DNA from: an uncultured Dialister sp.
GTDB taxonomy: Bacteria; Bacillota; Negativicutes; Veillonellales; Dialisteraceae
Direction: 5' to 3'
DNA: 64,000 nt
Assembly (NCBI GenBank): GCA_900545365.1
Contig: UQYL01000004.1
Location: forward strand, 1-64,000
The notes beneath the pieces are model-generated. The model ran no database searches. It saw nothing but the letters and a program-made list of their open reading frames with translations, and had not been told where the DNA came from. Below, one piece after another: positions 47,826 to 56,835 of this stretch (the first letter of the stretch is position 1; each line of letters begins with the position of its first letter). Made by a program: the position numbers and the translations under genes.

Positions 47826-49805
47826 TCACAGTTTGTATTCGTAGCCGATCATGAAATTGATGCCTTCCGAGAGATAGCCGTAGGTGGTGCGGTCAGGGCC
47901 TGCCGTGGTGGTATAGTCTTTCCGATCGAGAAGGTTGTTGATGTGGAGGAAGACCCGCTGATCGTCATCCGGCGCATAGGAAATGTCCAGATCGGTGAAG
48001 AGCGCCGGTTTCATCCACGTGCGCCCGTCGGTGGTGTCGTCTGCCCGGAGGCCGATGTAATTCGCCGAGAGGGCGGCGCGCCATTTGTCCCGGTGGTAGT
48101 CCACCGCGCCGGTGAGCTGGAACGCATTGTCGTGGCGCACCCAGCCGATGGAAGCGCCGTTGTCATCGGTCTTCTTCTCTTCGGGGATGCTCCACGTGAG
48201 GCCCCAGCTGGTGGAGAGCACGTCGTTGTGTGCGATGTCGGCGGAGATCTCGATGCCCGTATTCTTGCTGTCCAGATTGTCATAGAGCGCATCGCCCGTG
48301 GCTGTGTAGCCGCTCACTTTCTGGATGGAGTCTTTCAGGTCGTAGTGGAAGAGCGCCACCCGCCAGGACGTCTTGCCGTCGTTCAGCTTGTATCCCATCT
48401 CGTAGTGCGTGCCGTGCTCCGGCTGGAGATCGATATTGGGCTGCATGGCCGCGCCGCCGAAGATCTGGCTCAGGTAGGGCAGGCGGAAGGACTGGCCCGC
48501 TTTCGCGTAGAAAGAGCTGTCGTCGGTGAGGCGGCGGATGTACTGCACCTCCGGCGTGAATTTGCTCTGGTCTTTCTGCTCGGAGCGGTCAGTCTCGCCG
48601 GAGGCGAGATTCCGCGTATGGCCTTCGGCATGGCGGACCAGCGTCTCCCGGCCGGAGAAAATGAGCCGGTCCTTCTCGGTCACGCTCCAGTCGTAGGAGG
48701 CGTAGAAGGCGTAGATGTCGCGGGCGTAATTGCTCCGGCTGCCGCCGTCACCGCGGCTGTAGAGATCCATGTCTTCCCGCTGGAATGACGTCCCGAGCAG
48801 GAACGAATTCTCTCCGGCAAGGTCGAATTTCTTCTGCACATTCACATGGGTATTGTGCCCCTTCCGCCAGCTGTAGCGGAAAGCATCCTTTATGCTGCCG
48901 TCCGTATAAAAATTCGTCTGGTCATACTGCCGTTCCTGAGTGCCGTAGGAAGCAAAGGCGGTGAAGCCTTTCTTATCGTCGTAATTCAGAAGGAAACTGT
49001 TGTTCTCGTCGTCATAGCGCCGCCGCTGGTACTTGTCCGCATAGTCCGTGTCCAGAATGTCCACGATATTTTTATTTTTGGAGAAATTGTGGGTGAATGT
49101 GAGGCCCTCCGCCAGGTCGTACTTCCAGGTGATTCCCTTGTCCTCGCCCTTCGCATAGTTGATATGCTGCCACGACTTGGTTTTTCCGCTCCATTTATCT
49201 GTGGTGAAGCGTCCCGAATCGCCGCGGTTCTCCAAATAGGCGGAAACGCTGAACCGGTCCGCGCCGGTATTCACGCTGTAGCGTTCCCGGCCGAAATTCC
49301 CGGCGGACACTTTAAGCGACGTGCCGGCATTCTTCCGCGTGATGATATTGATGACGCCGCCGGAGGCCTCCGAGCCGTAAAGAACGGAGCCCCCGCCGCG
49401 GACGACCTCGATATGGTCGATGGTGTCGGCGGCGATGTCTTCCAGATTGTACTTGCCGTCCTGATTCACCGGCACCCCGTCCACGAGCACGAGCGTGCCC
49501 CCGGAAACGCCGCGGATGGAGATCTTGCTGGTCATCGTGCCCATGGCGGCCCCGCCGGGGAGCTGCGCTGAAGAAGAGAGCCCCAGAGAATGGGAGAGCG
49601 CTTCATAGGCGCTTCCCGCGCCGCTCTTCTCGAGATCCTCCCGGCTGATGACCTCTGTGGACGCCGGCGTGTCCAGATCGGTCGTCTCCTCCCGCGCCGC
49701 CGTCACCAGCACCGGATTCAGGGCGTACTCTTCCTCCGCCCATGCCGTACCGGAGAATGCCACCAGCACAGCGGCGCTCAGCATGACCTTTTTCCTGCGA
49801 TTCAT
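47826..49805 (-). CDS. TonB-dependent outer-membrane receptor
   Basis: TonB-dependent receptors take up large nutrients such as corrinoids, haem or siderophores with energy from ExbBD-TonB. The 659-residue protein has a signal peptide (GTAWA), a TonB-box-like stretch LNPVLVTAARE, the plug domain with SIRGVSGGTLVLVDGVP and SEASGGVINIITRK, and a 22-strand barrel region ending in GYEYKL. Size and the VTA plus IITRK form resemble BtuB/CirA types. The ATG at 49805 is preferred because AAAGGAGC is 8 bases upstream. It is transcribed away from the cobalamin riboswitch, so its control is separate. Confidence 0.9.
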   Translation of the reverse strand: MNRRKKVMLSAAVLVAFSGTAWAEEEYALNPVLVTAAREETTDLDTPASTEVISREDLEKSGAGSAYEALSHSLGLSSSAQLPGGAAMGTMTSKISIRGVSGGTLVLVDGVPVNQDGKYNLEDIAADTIDHIEVVRGGGSVLYGSEASGGVINIITRKNAGTSLKVSAGNFGRERYSVNTGADRFSVSAYLENRGDSGRFTTDKWSGKTKSWQHINYAKGEDKGITWKYDLAEGLTFTHNFSKNKNIVDILDTDYADKYQRRRYDDENNSFLLNYDDKKGFTAFASYGTQERQYDQTNFYTDGSIKDAFRYSWRKGHNTHVNVQKKFDLAGENSFLLGTSFQREDMDLYSRGDGGSRSNYARDIYAFYASYDWSVTEKDRLIFSGRETLVRHAEGHTRNLASGETDRSEQKDQSKFTPEVQYIRRLTDDSSFYAKAGQSFRLPYLSQIFGGAAMQPNIDLQPEHGTHYEMGYKLNDGKTSWRVALFHYDLKDSIQKVSGYTATGDALYDNLDSKNTGIEISADIAHNDVLSTSWGLTWSIPEEKKTDDNGASIGWVRHDNAFQLTGAVDYHRDKWRAALSANYIGLRADDTTDGRTWMKPALFTDLDISYAPDDDQRVFLHINNLLDRKDYTTTAGPDRTTYGYLSEGINFMIGYEYKL

Positions 49806-49852
49806 ATCCAATGCTCCTTTCTGAGCTTTTGATGAATGAAAATCCTACAGAC

Positions 49853-49858
49853 ATTATA
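49853..49858 (-). promoter_or_regulatory. Possible -10 of the minus-strand TonB receptor
   Basis: On the minus strand, TATAAT lies 48 bp before the start. No matching -35 or TG extension is present, as expected for a promoter that needs an activator or is kept weak. Confidence 0.35.
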
Positions 49859-49928
49859 CCTCTTTGAGAAATAAACGGCACTTTTTGTGGAAAATTTAAA
49901 TAATTTTTGCGAAAATCAGGAGAAATAG

Positions 49929-49958
49929 TTTGACAGATTAAAAAACACAAGGTAATAT
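49929..49958 (+). promoter_or_regulatory. Promoter of the cobalamin-riboswitch operon
   Basis: A consensus TTGACA (49929-49934) and TAATAT (49953-49958) are separated by 18 bp, about 54 bp upstream of the riboswitch. Confidence 0.7.
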
Positions 49959-50011
49959 GAGAAGCGTCTTAGAGAAAAATAGGAAAAGTAAATTTAAAAC
50001 GAAAGATCGCT

Positions 50012-50167
50012 GAAGACAGGTGTCCCCACGGGGACTTAATAGGGAATCCGGTACAAGCCGGAGCGGTCCCGCCGCTGTAACAGGGAGCTTTCCGCAGGAA
50101 CCATTGGGCCGAGGCCTGAGAAGGGGCGGAAAGCAGTGAACTGGAGCCAGAAGAACTGCCTGTTTTC
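50012..50167 (+). promoter_or_regulatory. Cobalamin riboswitch
   Basis: The closing stem is GAAGACAGG (50012-50020) with CCTGTTTTC (50159-50167). Inside are the conserved blocks of the class: AATAGGGAATCCGGT, CAAGCCGGAGCGGTCCCGCC (start near 50053), GCTGTAACAGGGA, and the 3' part GTGAACTGGAGCCAGAAGA. Binding of adenosylcobalamin or another corrinoid would favour the terminator that follows and shut down the downstream uptake operon. Confidence 0.92.
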
Positions 50168-50217
50168 ATTCGGCATGCTGCGATAGACAGCCCCTGCCGG
50201 AGACGCGGCATTTTTGC

Positions 50218-50252
50218 GCGCCTTCCTGCGGGGAGGCGCTTTTGTTTTCTTC
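50218..50252 (+). terminator. Riboswitch expression platform, intrinsic terminator
   Basis: GCGCCTTCC (50218-50226) pairs with GGGAGGCGC (50231-50239) around TGCG and runs into TTTTGTTTTC. Another possible stem just upstream (CGGCATG, CTGCCGG, GCGGCATTTTT) may form the antiterminator. The first gene starts 84 bp further on. Confidence 0.8.
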
Positions 50253-50335
50253 ACGCCCGGGCGGAACAAGGCGAGCCGCGGGCTGTGCGGAAATAGATGG
50301 GAGATCTGAGTGAGTGAAAAGAAAGGAAGGGAACT

Positions 50336-50746
50336 ATGAAAAAATGGCTGCTGGCCCTGGCTGTGGCGCTCTTCGCCTGCCTTGCGCCGTGCTTTTTCGC
50401 CTCTGCCGCGTCGGTGCGCTCTTCCGATACGATGATCCTCGACTGGCGGACGGAAAAAGTCTGGACCGACGGGGGCGACCTTTGCGTGAAGGGGACGTTC
50501 ACCAATAAAAGGGGCGATCTGACGATCACGAAGTTGAATGATTTCGTCATGCAGATCACGTTCACGAAGGACGATGGGAGCAAGTATCAGTTCATCGGCC
50601 GGCCGGAAAAGATGCCGCTCGTGAAGATCAAAGCGAACGGCAGGCGGACAGTCACTCTGAACTTCGGGCCTTTTGACGGCGCGTGGAAAGACTGGGTGAC
50701 CACGGAAACTTATGTATTTACGTATATTAATGGAGCCCGCTGGTAA
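50336..50746 (+). CDS. Small exported protein of the B12 operon, function unknown
   Basis: The 136-residue product has a signal peptide (cleavage near FASAA) and a compact, probably beta-rich mature domain (LDWRTEKVWTDGG, VKGTFTN, TVTLNFGPFDG, TYVFTYINGARW). I do not recognise the family; the strand pattern resembles small Ig- or FxLYD-like periplasmic domains. As the first gene after the cobalamin riboswitch, it should be made only when corrinoid is scarce. AAAGGAAGGG precedes the ATG. It ends 38 bp before the receptor gene. Confidence 0.75.
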   Translation: MKKWLLALAVALFACLAPCFFASAASVRSSDTMILDWRTEKVWTDGGDLCVKGTFTNKRGDLTITKLNDFVMQITFTKDDGSKYQFIGRPEKMPLVKIKANGRRTVTLNFGPFDGAWKDWVTTETYVFTYINGARW

Positions 50747-50784
50747 AGAGGAAAAGCGGACCCTGCCTGAAGGGGAAACGATCG

Positions 50785-53214
50785 ATGAAACATAAAATAT
50801 GGGCTGCGATGATGGCTGCTGCTTCTGTGTCCACCATGGGGGGGCTGAACAGCTATGCAGCATTTGACGAAAACCTGAATGCATACACGCTGGACGCGGT
50901 GGTGGTCGATGCGGACAAGACGAAAAATAAATTCGGCGACACCATCACGGAGCAATCCTATTACCGCACCGGCGGCGATGTGAAAGTCATCACGAGAGAA
51001 GAAATAGAGAAGCGCCACTACACCGACCTGACGGAAGCGATCAAGCGCATTCCCGGCGTGACTTTCCAGAATCCGGGCTACCGAGGCGGCGAATACGGCT
51101 ATCAGTTTTATAATAACGGCGTCTCCATCAACGGCGATTCCCGCGTCATCATCCTCGTAGACGGGCGGCGCGTGGACAATGCGGCTTCTACGAGAGTCGG
51201 CTCCAATTCCAAGACCGGCTCTAAATCGACGGGGGTCAACCTGAATCAGGTGACGAATATGGAGAACGTCGAGAAGATCGAAGTCATCAAAGGCCCGGGC
51301 GCTTCGGCCTACGGCGCGGACGCCATGGGCGGGGTCATCAATATCATCACCCGCAAGGGCGGCATGGATACGACGGGCAGCGTCGACCTGTCCACCGGTT
51401 CATGGGATCAGCACAATTATTCCTTCAATGTGTCCGGCTCGGCGGGCTCTGATAAATCGTGGCACTACTTTATATCGGCGAACCGCAGCATGAGCGGCGA
51501 CACGAAGTACGTGGACGGCGTCACCGGGGAGACGGGCACGCTCGGCGGCTCCCGGTGGAAGGAAGACGGCGTCAATTTCCGCGTGGATAAAGATTTCGAT
51601 GAAAATCACAGTTTAAAGATCTGGTACAACTATAAAGAAGGGAAAGATGGCTATCCCATCGCCACGCCGAGCCTCCGATACTGGAATGAAGCGGACTGGA
51701 AGCGCATCATCTTCAACGCCGCCGTAGGCCAGCTGGACGAAAACAACGCGCTCATCGACAATAGTAAGCTTTCCGGGGACGCCAAAAATCCGGGGTACCA
51801 CAATCTGTACGCCCTGGACGGGCAGCTCTACAATTCGTACAGCAAATTCCGAAACACCGACTGGGACATCACCTATACATTCAATAAAGAAAACGGCATG
51901 GAAAGCTTCGTCCGCTTCTATGACCAGAGCCATCGCTACATGCACCGTGACAAGTATCAGTGGGGGATCACAGGCAACAACATGTCCGGCGCCTATAAGA
52001 GCTGGTATCAAGGCGTGATCGCGGGCGGCGGCACGGTGACCGACGCGCTGCTGAACCAGTGGATCAATGAAAATCTGGCGCCCTTCCCGGGAAGCGGCGA
52101 CCAGACTGCGTTCGACCGGTGGCTGGAACTGACCGGCGGCAAAGCAGGCGAGCCCACGAGCTGGCACGACGAGAAGAACCGCGGCATCCAGCTCCAGCTG
52201 GCCAAATCGTTCGGCATCCATGACGTGATCGGCAGCGTGACCTACGATAAGGCAAAGAATTATTCCGTTCGGAAAAATAACGACGGCAGCCGCGACTCCT
52301 CTTATGTGCGGAGAAAGACCTGGCAGGCCTATGTGCAGGATAAGATCCACATTACGGACAAGTGGGACTTCACTCCCGCGGTGCGCTATTCCAAGTACAG
52401 CGCCTTTGAGCATTCGATAGGAAATTCGCAGGGCGTCGGGGATACGGATGACCTGACGTACATGATGAGCACGGAGTACATGTTCAACGACGCGACGAGC
52501 ATGTACCTGGGCTGGACGCGGGTCTTCCGCCCGGTGAGAGAGGGCGATTACACATCGACGGACGGCATCTTCCGTACGCCTCTTGAAGATGAGAAGGGGG
52601 ACGCCTGGACGATGGGCGTCCGTCGGGAGATCTCGGATAAGACGACGCTTGCCATCCACTACGATATCACGAAGATGTCCAGCGCTATCGCCACGCTGCC
52701 GATCCTGACGGATACGGGAGACATCAGGAGCACCGCGGTGAACGCGAGGGAAGACAAGCAGTCCTTCAATATCACGCTGGATCATCAGTTCAACGATCAT
52801 CTGATGCTCTCCGCTTCGTATTCCCACATGAAAGACAAATGGAAAGCGAAGCCCGGCTGGATACTCGATTCGAGCTGGGGCTATGCCGACGACGATGATA
52901 TCAATACGGCCATTAACAGCCTCCGCCCGGCCAACCATTATTCTCTGAATCTGTCTTATGAAAACAGAAGGCTGTACACGGGCCTTCTGACGAACTGGTA
53001 CACCGGCAACAGCACGCACGCTTTTACGGATAAACGGTTCCTCGTCCTTGACTGGAACATCAACTACGAGATCGCCGACGGCGTGACGCTCTACGGTCTG
53101 GTGAACAACCTCACCAATGAGGCCTATGAAACGTCCTTCAATTCCTGGAACGGCGTGGGGTCTTCCGCGATGCCGGCCAGGAGCTACATGGTGGGCGTGC
53201 GGTACACGTTCTGA
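50785..53214 (+). CDS. TonB-dependent receptor, probable corrinoid receptor
   Basis: Its place in the riboswitch operon with a BtuFCD-like importer makes it the likely outer-membrane corrinoid receptor (BtuB function). The 809-residue protein has a signal peptide, a TonB-box-like LDAVVVDADK at about 36-45, the plug with IPGVTFQNPGYRGG, VIILVDGRRVDN and GADAMGGVINIITRKGG, and a barrel that ends in the canonical aromatic terminus VGVRYTF. It is about 200 residues longer than E. coli BtuB, with long extracellular-loop candidates around residues 330-470. Substrate assignment is inferred from context. Confidence 0.88.
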   Translation: MKHKIWAAMMAAASVSTMGGLNSYAAFDENLNAYTLDAVVVDADKTKNKFGDTITEQSYYRTGGDVKVITREEIEKRHYTDLTEAIKRIPGVTFQNPGYRGGEYGYQFYNNGVSINGDSRVIILVDGRRVDNAASTRVGSNSKTGSKSTGVNLNQVTNMENVEKIEVIKGPGASAYGADAMGGVINIITRKGGMDTTGSVDLSTGSWDQHNYSFNVSGSAGSDKSWHYFISANRSMSGDTKYVDGVTGETGTLGGSRWKEDGVNFRVDKDFDENHSLKIWYNYKEGKDGYPIATPSLRYWNEADWKRIIFNAAVGQLDENNALIDNSKLSGDAKNPGYHNLYALDGQLYNSYSKFRNTDWDITYTFNKENGMESFVRFYDQSHRYMHRDKYQWGITGNNMSGAYKSWYQGVIAGGGTVTDALLNQWINENLAPFPGSGDQTAFDRWLELTGGKAGEPTSWHDEKNRGIQLQLAKSFGIHDVIGSVTYDKAKNYSVRKNNDGSRDSSYVRRKTWQAYVQDKIHITDKWDFTPAVRYSKYSAFEHSIGNSQGVGDTDDLTYMMSTEYMFNDATSMYLGWTRVFRPVREGDYTSTDGIFRTPLEDEKGDAWTMGVRREISDKTTLAIHYDITKMSSAIATLPILTDTGDIRSTAVNAREDKQSFNITLDHQFNDHLMLSASYSHMKDKWKAKPGWILDSSWGYADDDDINTAINSLRPANHYSLNLSYENRRLYTGLLTNWYTGNSTHAFTDKRFLVLDWNINYEIADGVTLYGLVNNLTNEAYETSFNSWNGVGSSAMPARSYMVGVRYTF

Positions 53215-53246
53215 TCGTCAGGAAGTTTATATATATATAGCGGAAA

Positions 53247-53270
53247 GCACTTGGAGACAAGTGCCTTTTG
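53247..53270 (+). terminator. Intra-operon hairpin after the receptor gene
   Basis: GCACTTG-GAGA-CAAGTGC (53247-53264) is followed by CTTTTG. The T run is short, so partial termination or 3'-end protection that lowers expression of the ABC genes relative to the receptor is likely. Confidence 0.5.
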
Positions 53271-53288
53271 CCGTATGTAGGAGGAACG

Positions 53289-53945
53289 ATGAAAGCAGTA
53301 TGGAAATGGACGGCTGCGGCGCTGCTGGCGGGAGCGGCGCTGTGCGCCACGACGGCCGTTTTTGCGGAGGCGGGGCCGTCTGCGGGAAAAGCGGCGGCTG
53401 CCGCGGCAGGCCCGATGAGGCCCAGAACGCAGCTCACGATGGAGGAGATGGAGATCATCCTGTCGCAGAAATATTTTCTCACGCCGGAGGAAGCGAGAGC
53501 TCATCTGGAGGCGGGCGTAAATTTCCGCGATCTGGAGCGGGCGGCGCTCTATTCGTACGTGACGGGAAAGACCGTGGACGAGATCCTGGCGGTGAAAAAG
53601 GACGAGACCTGGCAGCGGACGGCGTATCTCATCGGCGCGGTGGGGCAGCGGATGTACGACCGGCAGCTGGAGTGGAAGGCGGAGAATCTTCATCGCTGGT
53701 GGGGCATCGACAGGGAAACGGCGCTCAGGTATCTTCGCGAAGGCTGGCCCATGCACTATGTGAAGATCGCCTGGATCATCGCCGGGCACACGGACTGGAC
53801 GATGGAAGCGGTGCTCGCAGACAGAAAATATACGGAGAGCTGGAAAGACTGGTGCGCCCGCCGTCTCGGCGTCTCCGGCGAGACGTATGACAAATGGATC
53901 TCCGCCTATGTGGATCCTGCGTATTTTCCGGGGAAGTATTTCTGA
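53289..53945 (+). CDS. Exported two-repeat protein of the B12 operon, function unknown
   Basis: The 218-residue protein has a signal peptide (cleavage after AVFA) and an Ala-rich linker, then two related helical repeats at about 61-119 and 136-196. Each has an [E]xARxxLxxG-type helix start, a central hydrophobic helix, a Thr-x-(D/E)-x-(I/V)-L-A segment followed by K or R, and a Thr/Ser-Trp before a final helix (KKDETWQRT and RKYTESWKDW). The ATG at 53289 follows AGGAGG. It ends 3 bp before the substrate-binding protein gene. A periplasmic accessory role in corrinoid handling is possible but unproven. Confidence 0.78.
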   Translation: MKAVWKWTAAALLAGAALCATTAVFAEAGPSAGKAAAAAAGPMRPRTQLTMEEMEIILSQKYFLTPEEARAHLEAGVNFRDLERAALYSYVTGKTVDEILAVKKDETWQRTAYLIGAVGQRMYDRQLEWKAENLHRWWGIDRETALRYLREGWPMHYVKIAWIIAGHTDWTMEAVLADRKYTESWKDWCARRLGVSGETYDKWISAYVDPAYFPGKYF

Positions 53946-53948
53946 GCG

Positions 53949-54992
53949 ATGAAATCTTTGTGGAAAAAAGCCGCGGCGGGAGTGTTCCTGGCGGCGGCGC
54001 TCTTTGGCGCCGGCTGCGCGCCGGTGGTGCGGGAGGGGACGCCGCCTGCGGAAGCGCCGGATCTGTCGTATGACCCGGCTCATTATCCGGTGACGGTTGA
54101 GACGCTGGACAGCCGCGGCGAGAAGAGGGAAGAGACATTCGAAAGACCGCCCTGGCGGGTGGCGGCGATCTGGCAGAATTCCATAGAAACGCTCATTGCG
54201 CTCGGCGTAGGAGACCGGATCATCGCGGCCATGGGGCTGCCCGACGAGAAGTATCTTCGCCCGGAATATCGGGAGACCTATCGGCACATTCCCTATACGA
54301 GCATGGAAAATCTGGACGTGGAGACGATGCTCATGGAGGAGCCCGATCTCATCGTGGGATGGATGTCTTCTTTCGGCCCGAAAACGCTCCGTTCCACGGA
54401 ATTCTGGCGCGGCCGCGGCGTGGCGTCGTACATCTCGCAGGGGTCGGATTTTACAAAGCCCGACCGGCGGCACACCGTGGAGGATGAGTACCGGGATATC
54501 CTGAATCTGGGAAAGATCTTCGACAGGGAAGAGAAAGCGCGGGAGATCGTGGGCGCGATGAAAGAGGCCGTATCCCGGGCGGAGCAGAGAGCGGCCCGGC
54601 AGGGCCGCCGCCCGCGGGGGCTCGTCATCGAGTATCTGAACAGGGATATCCATGTGTACGGCGAGAAGACGCTCGCCGGCGATATCGTGCGGAAGATGGG
54701 CGGCGAGCTGCTCGGCCCGGAGCTCACGTCCATCAGCAAGGAGCAGATCATCGAGATGGATCCCGACGCGGTCTTCATCGTGGTCATCGAGTCGGCTTAC
54801 GGCAGCGAGGAGCAGATACTGGATCAGTTCCGGGAGGAGAAGGCGCTTCGTGAGCTGCGCTGCGTGAAGGAGGGGCGGGTGTACGCGCTGCCGCTCTATG
54901 CGGTGTACAGCGCAGGCGTCCGCACGTATGACGGCATTCAGATCATTGGGAAAGGGCTGTATCCCGGCATGGAAGAAGGAGGAGAGGCATGA
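53949..54992 (+). CDS. ABC transporter substrate-binding lipoprotein, BtuF-like
   Basis: The protein should capture corrinoid in the periplasm and deliver it to the permease. In 347 residues there is a lipoprotein signal (AAALFGAGC), then the two lobes of a class III binding protein: RVAAIWQNSIETLIALGVGDRIIA, ENLDVETMLMEEPDLIVG, the long connecting helix and IIEMDPDAVFIVV. This is the fold used for vitamin B12, haem and iron chelates; the riboswitch upstream favours B12. The gap to the preceding gene is 3 bp, and the ATGA at its end overlaps the permease start. Confidence 0.87.
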   Translation: MKSLWKKAAAGVFLAAALFGAGCAPVVREGTPPAEAPDLSYDPAHYPVTVETLDSRGEKREETFERPPWRVAAIWQNSIETLIALGVGDRIIAAMGLPDEKYLRPEYRETYRHIPYTSMENLDVETMLMEEPDLIVGWMSSFGPKTLRSTEFWRGRGVASYISQGSDFTKPDRRHTVEDEYRDILNLGKIFDREEKAREIVGAMKEAVSRAEQRAARQGRRPRGLVIEYLNRDIHVYGEKTLAGDIVRKMGGELLGPELTSISKEQIIEMDPDAVFIVVIESAYGSEEQILDQFREEKALRELRCVKEGRVYALPLYAVYSAGVRTYDGIQIIGKGLYPGMEEGGEA

Positions 54993-56047
54993 AGGCTTTT
55001 CTGCGGGGGCTGAGTTTTGCGGCGGTGCTGGCCGGTCTGGGCGTCCTGCTGGCGCTCGCTCTTTTCTGGGCGGCGAGCATCGGCACGGTGAAGCTGCCTT
55101 TTTCGGTGATCTGGCAGGCAGTGGCGGCACAGCTTACGGGCGGGCTGCCCATCGAGGCTCCGGGACAGGGGCCGGTGCATGACATCGTGTGGCTCCTGCG
55201 CCTGCCCCGGCTGGTGCTGGCGGCGCTCGTGGGATGCGGCCTCGCGGTGTGCGGCGTCATCATGCAGGCGATCGTGAAGAATCCGCTGGCCGATCCGTAT
55301 ATCCTTGGGGTGTCTTCCGGGGCGTCCCTCGGTGCGACGTCGGCGATCCTGCTCGGTATAGGCGCGGCGCTGGGGCCGAATTTCGTGGGCATCGCCGCTT
55401 TTTTCGGGGCGTTTGTCGTTTCTCTCGGCGTGCTTTTCATTTCTAATCTGGGCGGTCGGTCGAATTCGATGAAGCTCCTTCTGGCAGGCATGGCGCTCTC
55501 CGCGGTGTGCGGCGCGTTTTCCAGCTTCATCGTGTATTTTGCGAATAATAAGGAAGGCATGCAGTCCATCGCCTACTGGATGATGGGGAGCCTGGCAGGG
55601 GCGCAGTGGCCGGAGCTGGCAGTGATCGCGCCGGTGATCCTCCTCTCCGTGCTCTTCTTCTGGACACAGAGCCGGGTGCTGAATCTGATGCTGCTTGGCG
55701 ATGAGTCGGCTATCACCATGGGAACAGATCTGCATCTGTATCGGCAGTGGTACCTGCTCATTTCTTCGCTCATCGTGGGATTTGCGGTGTATTCGGCAGG
55801 GATGATCGGCTTTGTGGGGCTCATCATTCCCCATGTGGTGCGCATGTTCACCGGTCCTGACCACCGGCGGCTCATCCCCGCTGCGGCGCTCTGCGGGGCG
55901 ATCTTCCTGGTCGTGTCCGACGGCCTCTGCCGTGTGGTCATCCCACACACGGAGCTGCCCATCGGCATCCTGATCTCCATGATCGGCGCGCCGGCCTTTA
56001 TTTATCTCATGGTGAAACGGACGTATGGATTCGGAGGAGGCAGCTGA
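54989..56047 (+). CDS. FecCD-family permease, BtuC-like
   Basis: This is the inner-membrane permease of a type II ABC importer. The 352-residue protein has about ten helices with LRLPRLVLAALVGCGLAVCG, QAIVKNPLADPYILGVSSGA and the C-terminal GMIGFVGLIIPHVVRMFTGPDHR, the loop that contacts the ATPase. It overlaps both its neighbours, ATGA at the start and TGATG at the end. Confidence 0.92.
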   Translation: MKAFLRGLSFAAVLAGLGVLLALALFWAASIGTVKLPFSVIWQAVAAQLTGGLPIEAPGQGPVHDIVWLLRLPRLVLAALVGCGLAVCGVIMQAIVKNPLADPYILGVSSGASLGATSAILLGIGAALGPNFVGIAAFFGAFVVSLGVLFISNLGGRSNSMKLLLAGMALSAVCGAFSSFIVYFANNKEGMQSIAYWMMGSLAGAQWPELAVIAPVILLSVLFFWTQSRVLNLMLLGDESAITMGTDLHLYRQWYLLISSLIVGFAVYSAGMIGFVGLIIPHVVRMFTGPDHRRLIPAAALCGAIFLVVSDGLCRVVIPHTELPIGILISMIGAPAFIYLMVKRTYGFGGGS

Positions 56048-56835
56048 TGGAGATCCTGGCGGAAGCGGTGAAATTTTTTATCGGGCAGAAAGAGATCCTT
56101 CGGGGGATCGATCTCGAGCTGCGGCCGAAGGAGTTTCTCGGCATCATCGGGCCGAACGGCAGCGGGAAGAGCACGTTTCTGAAATGCGTGTACCGCGTGC
56201 AGCGGCCTTCGGAAGGGAAGATCTTTTTTGACGGGCGGCTCCTGGATGAACTGTCGTACCGGGAATCGGCGCTGAAGCTGGCCGTGGTGGCGCAGCATAA
56301 TTATTACAATTTTGATTTTTCCGTGCTGGACGTGGTGCTCATGGGGCGCTCGCCGCACAAGAAGATGCTCCAGCGGGACAATCGGGAAGATTATGAGATC
56401 GCCGGGAAGGCGCTCGCCACGGTGGGGCTCGCCGGGTTTGAGAAGCGGAATTTCTCCACCCTGTCCGGCGGGGAGCAGCAGCGGGCCATCCTCGCGCGGG
56501 CGCTCACGCAGCAGACGGAGTGCCTCGTGCTGGACGAGCCGACGAACCATCTGGATATCAAGTACCAGCTGGAGATCATGGATATCGTGAAGGGGCTGGG
56601 CCTCACGGTGGCGGCGGCGGTGCACGACCTGAATATCGCCGCCATGTACTGCGACCGGCTTATCGCCATTCAGGACGGGCAGGTCATCGGGGCGGGGACG
56701 CCGCGGGAGCTGCTCACGTCGGATTTCATTCGCGCCCTCTACGGCGTGGAGAGCGAGGTGCGCATCGACGCGGCGGGGCGGATGAATATCGTGTACATTC
56801 CGAAGCATTGGCGGAAGAAAGGAGAAGGATCATGA
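56047..56835 (+). CDS. ABC transporter ATP-binding protein, BtuD-like
   Basis: This is the ATPase that powers the importer. In 262 residues it has Walker A GPNGSGKST, the Q-loop VVAQHNYYN, signature LSGGEQQRAILARAL, Walker B CLVLDEPTNHLD and the H-loop AAVHDLN. It closely follows the FepC/BtuD subfamily pattern. The TGATG and ATGA overlaps show tight coupling within the operon. Confidence 0.93.
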   Translation: MEILAEAVKFFIGQKEILRGIDLELRPKEFLGIIGPNGSGKSTFLKCVYRVQRPSEGKIFFDGRLLDELSYRESALKLAVVAQHNYYNFDFSVLDVVLMGRSPHKKMLQRDNREDYEIAGKALATVGLAGFEKRNFSTLSGGEQQRAILARALTQQTECLVLDEPTNHLDIKYQLEIMDIVKGLGLTVAAAVHDLNIAAMYCDRLIAIQDGQVIGAGTPRELLTSDFIRALYGVESEVRIDAAGRMNIVYIPKHWRKKGEGS

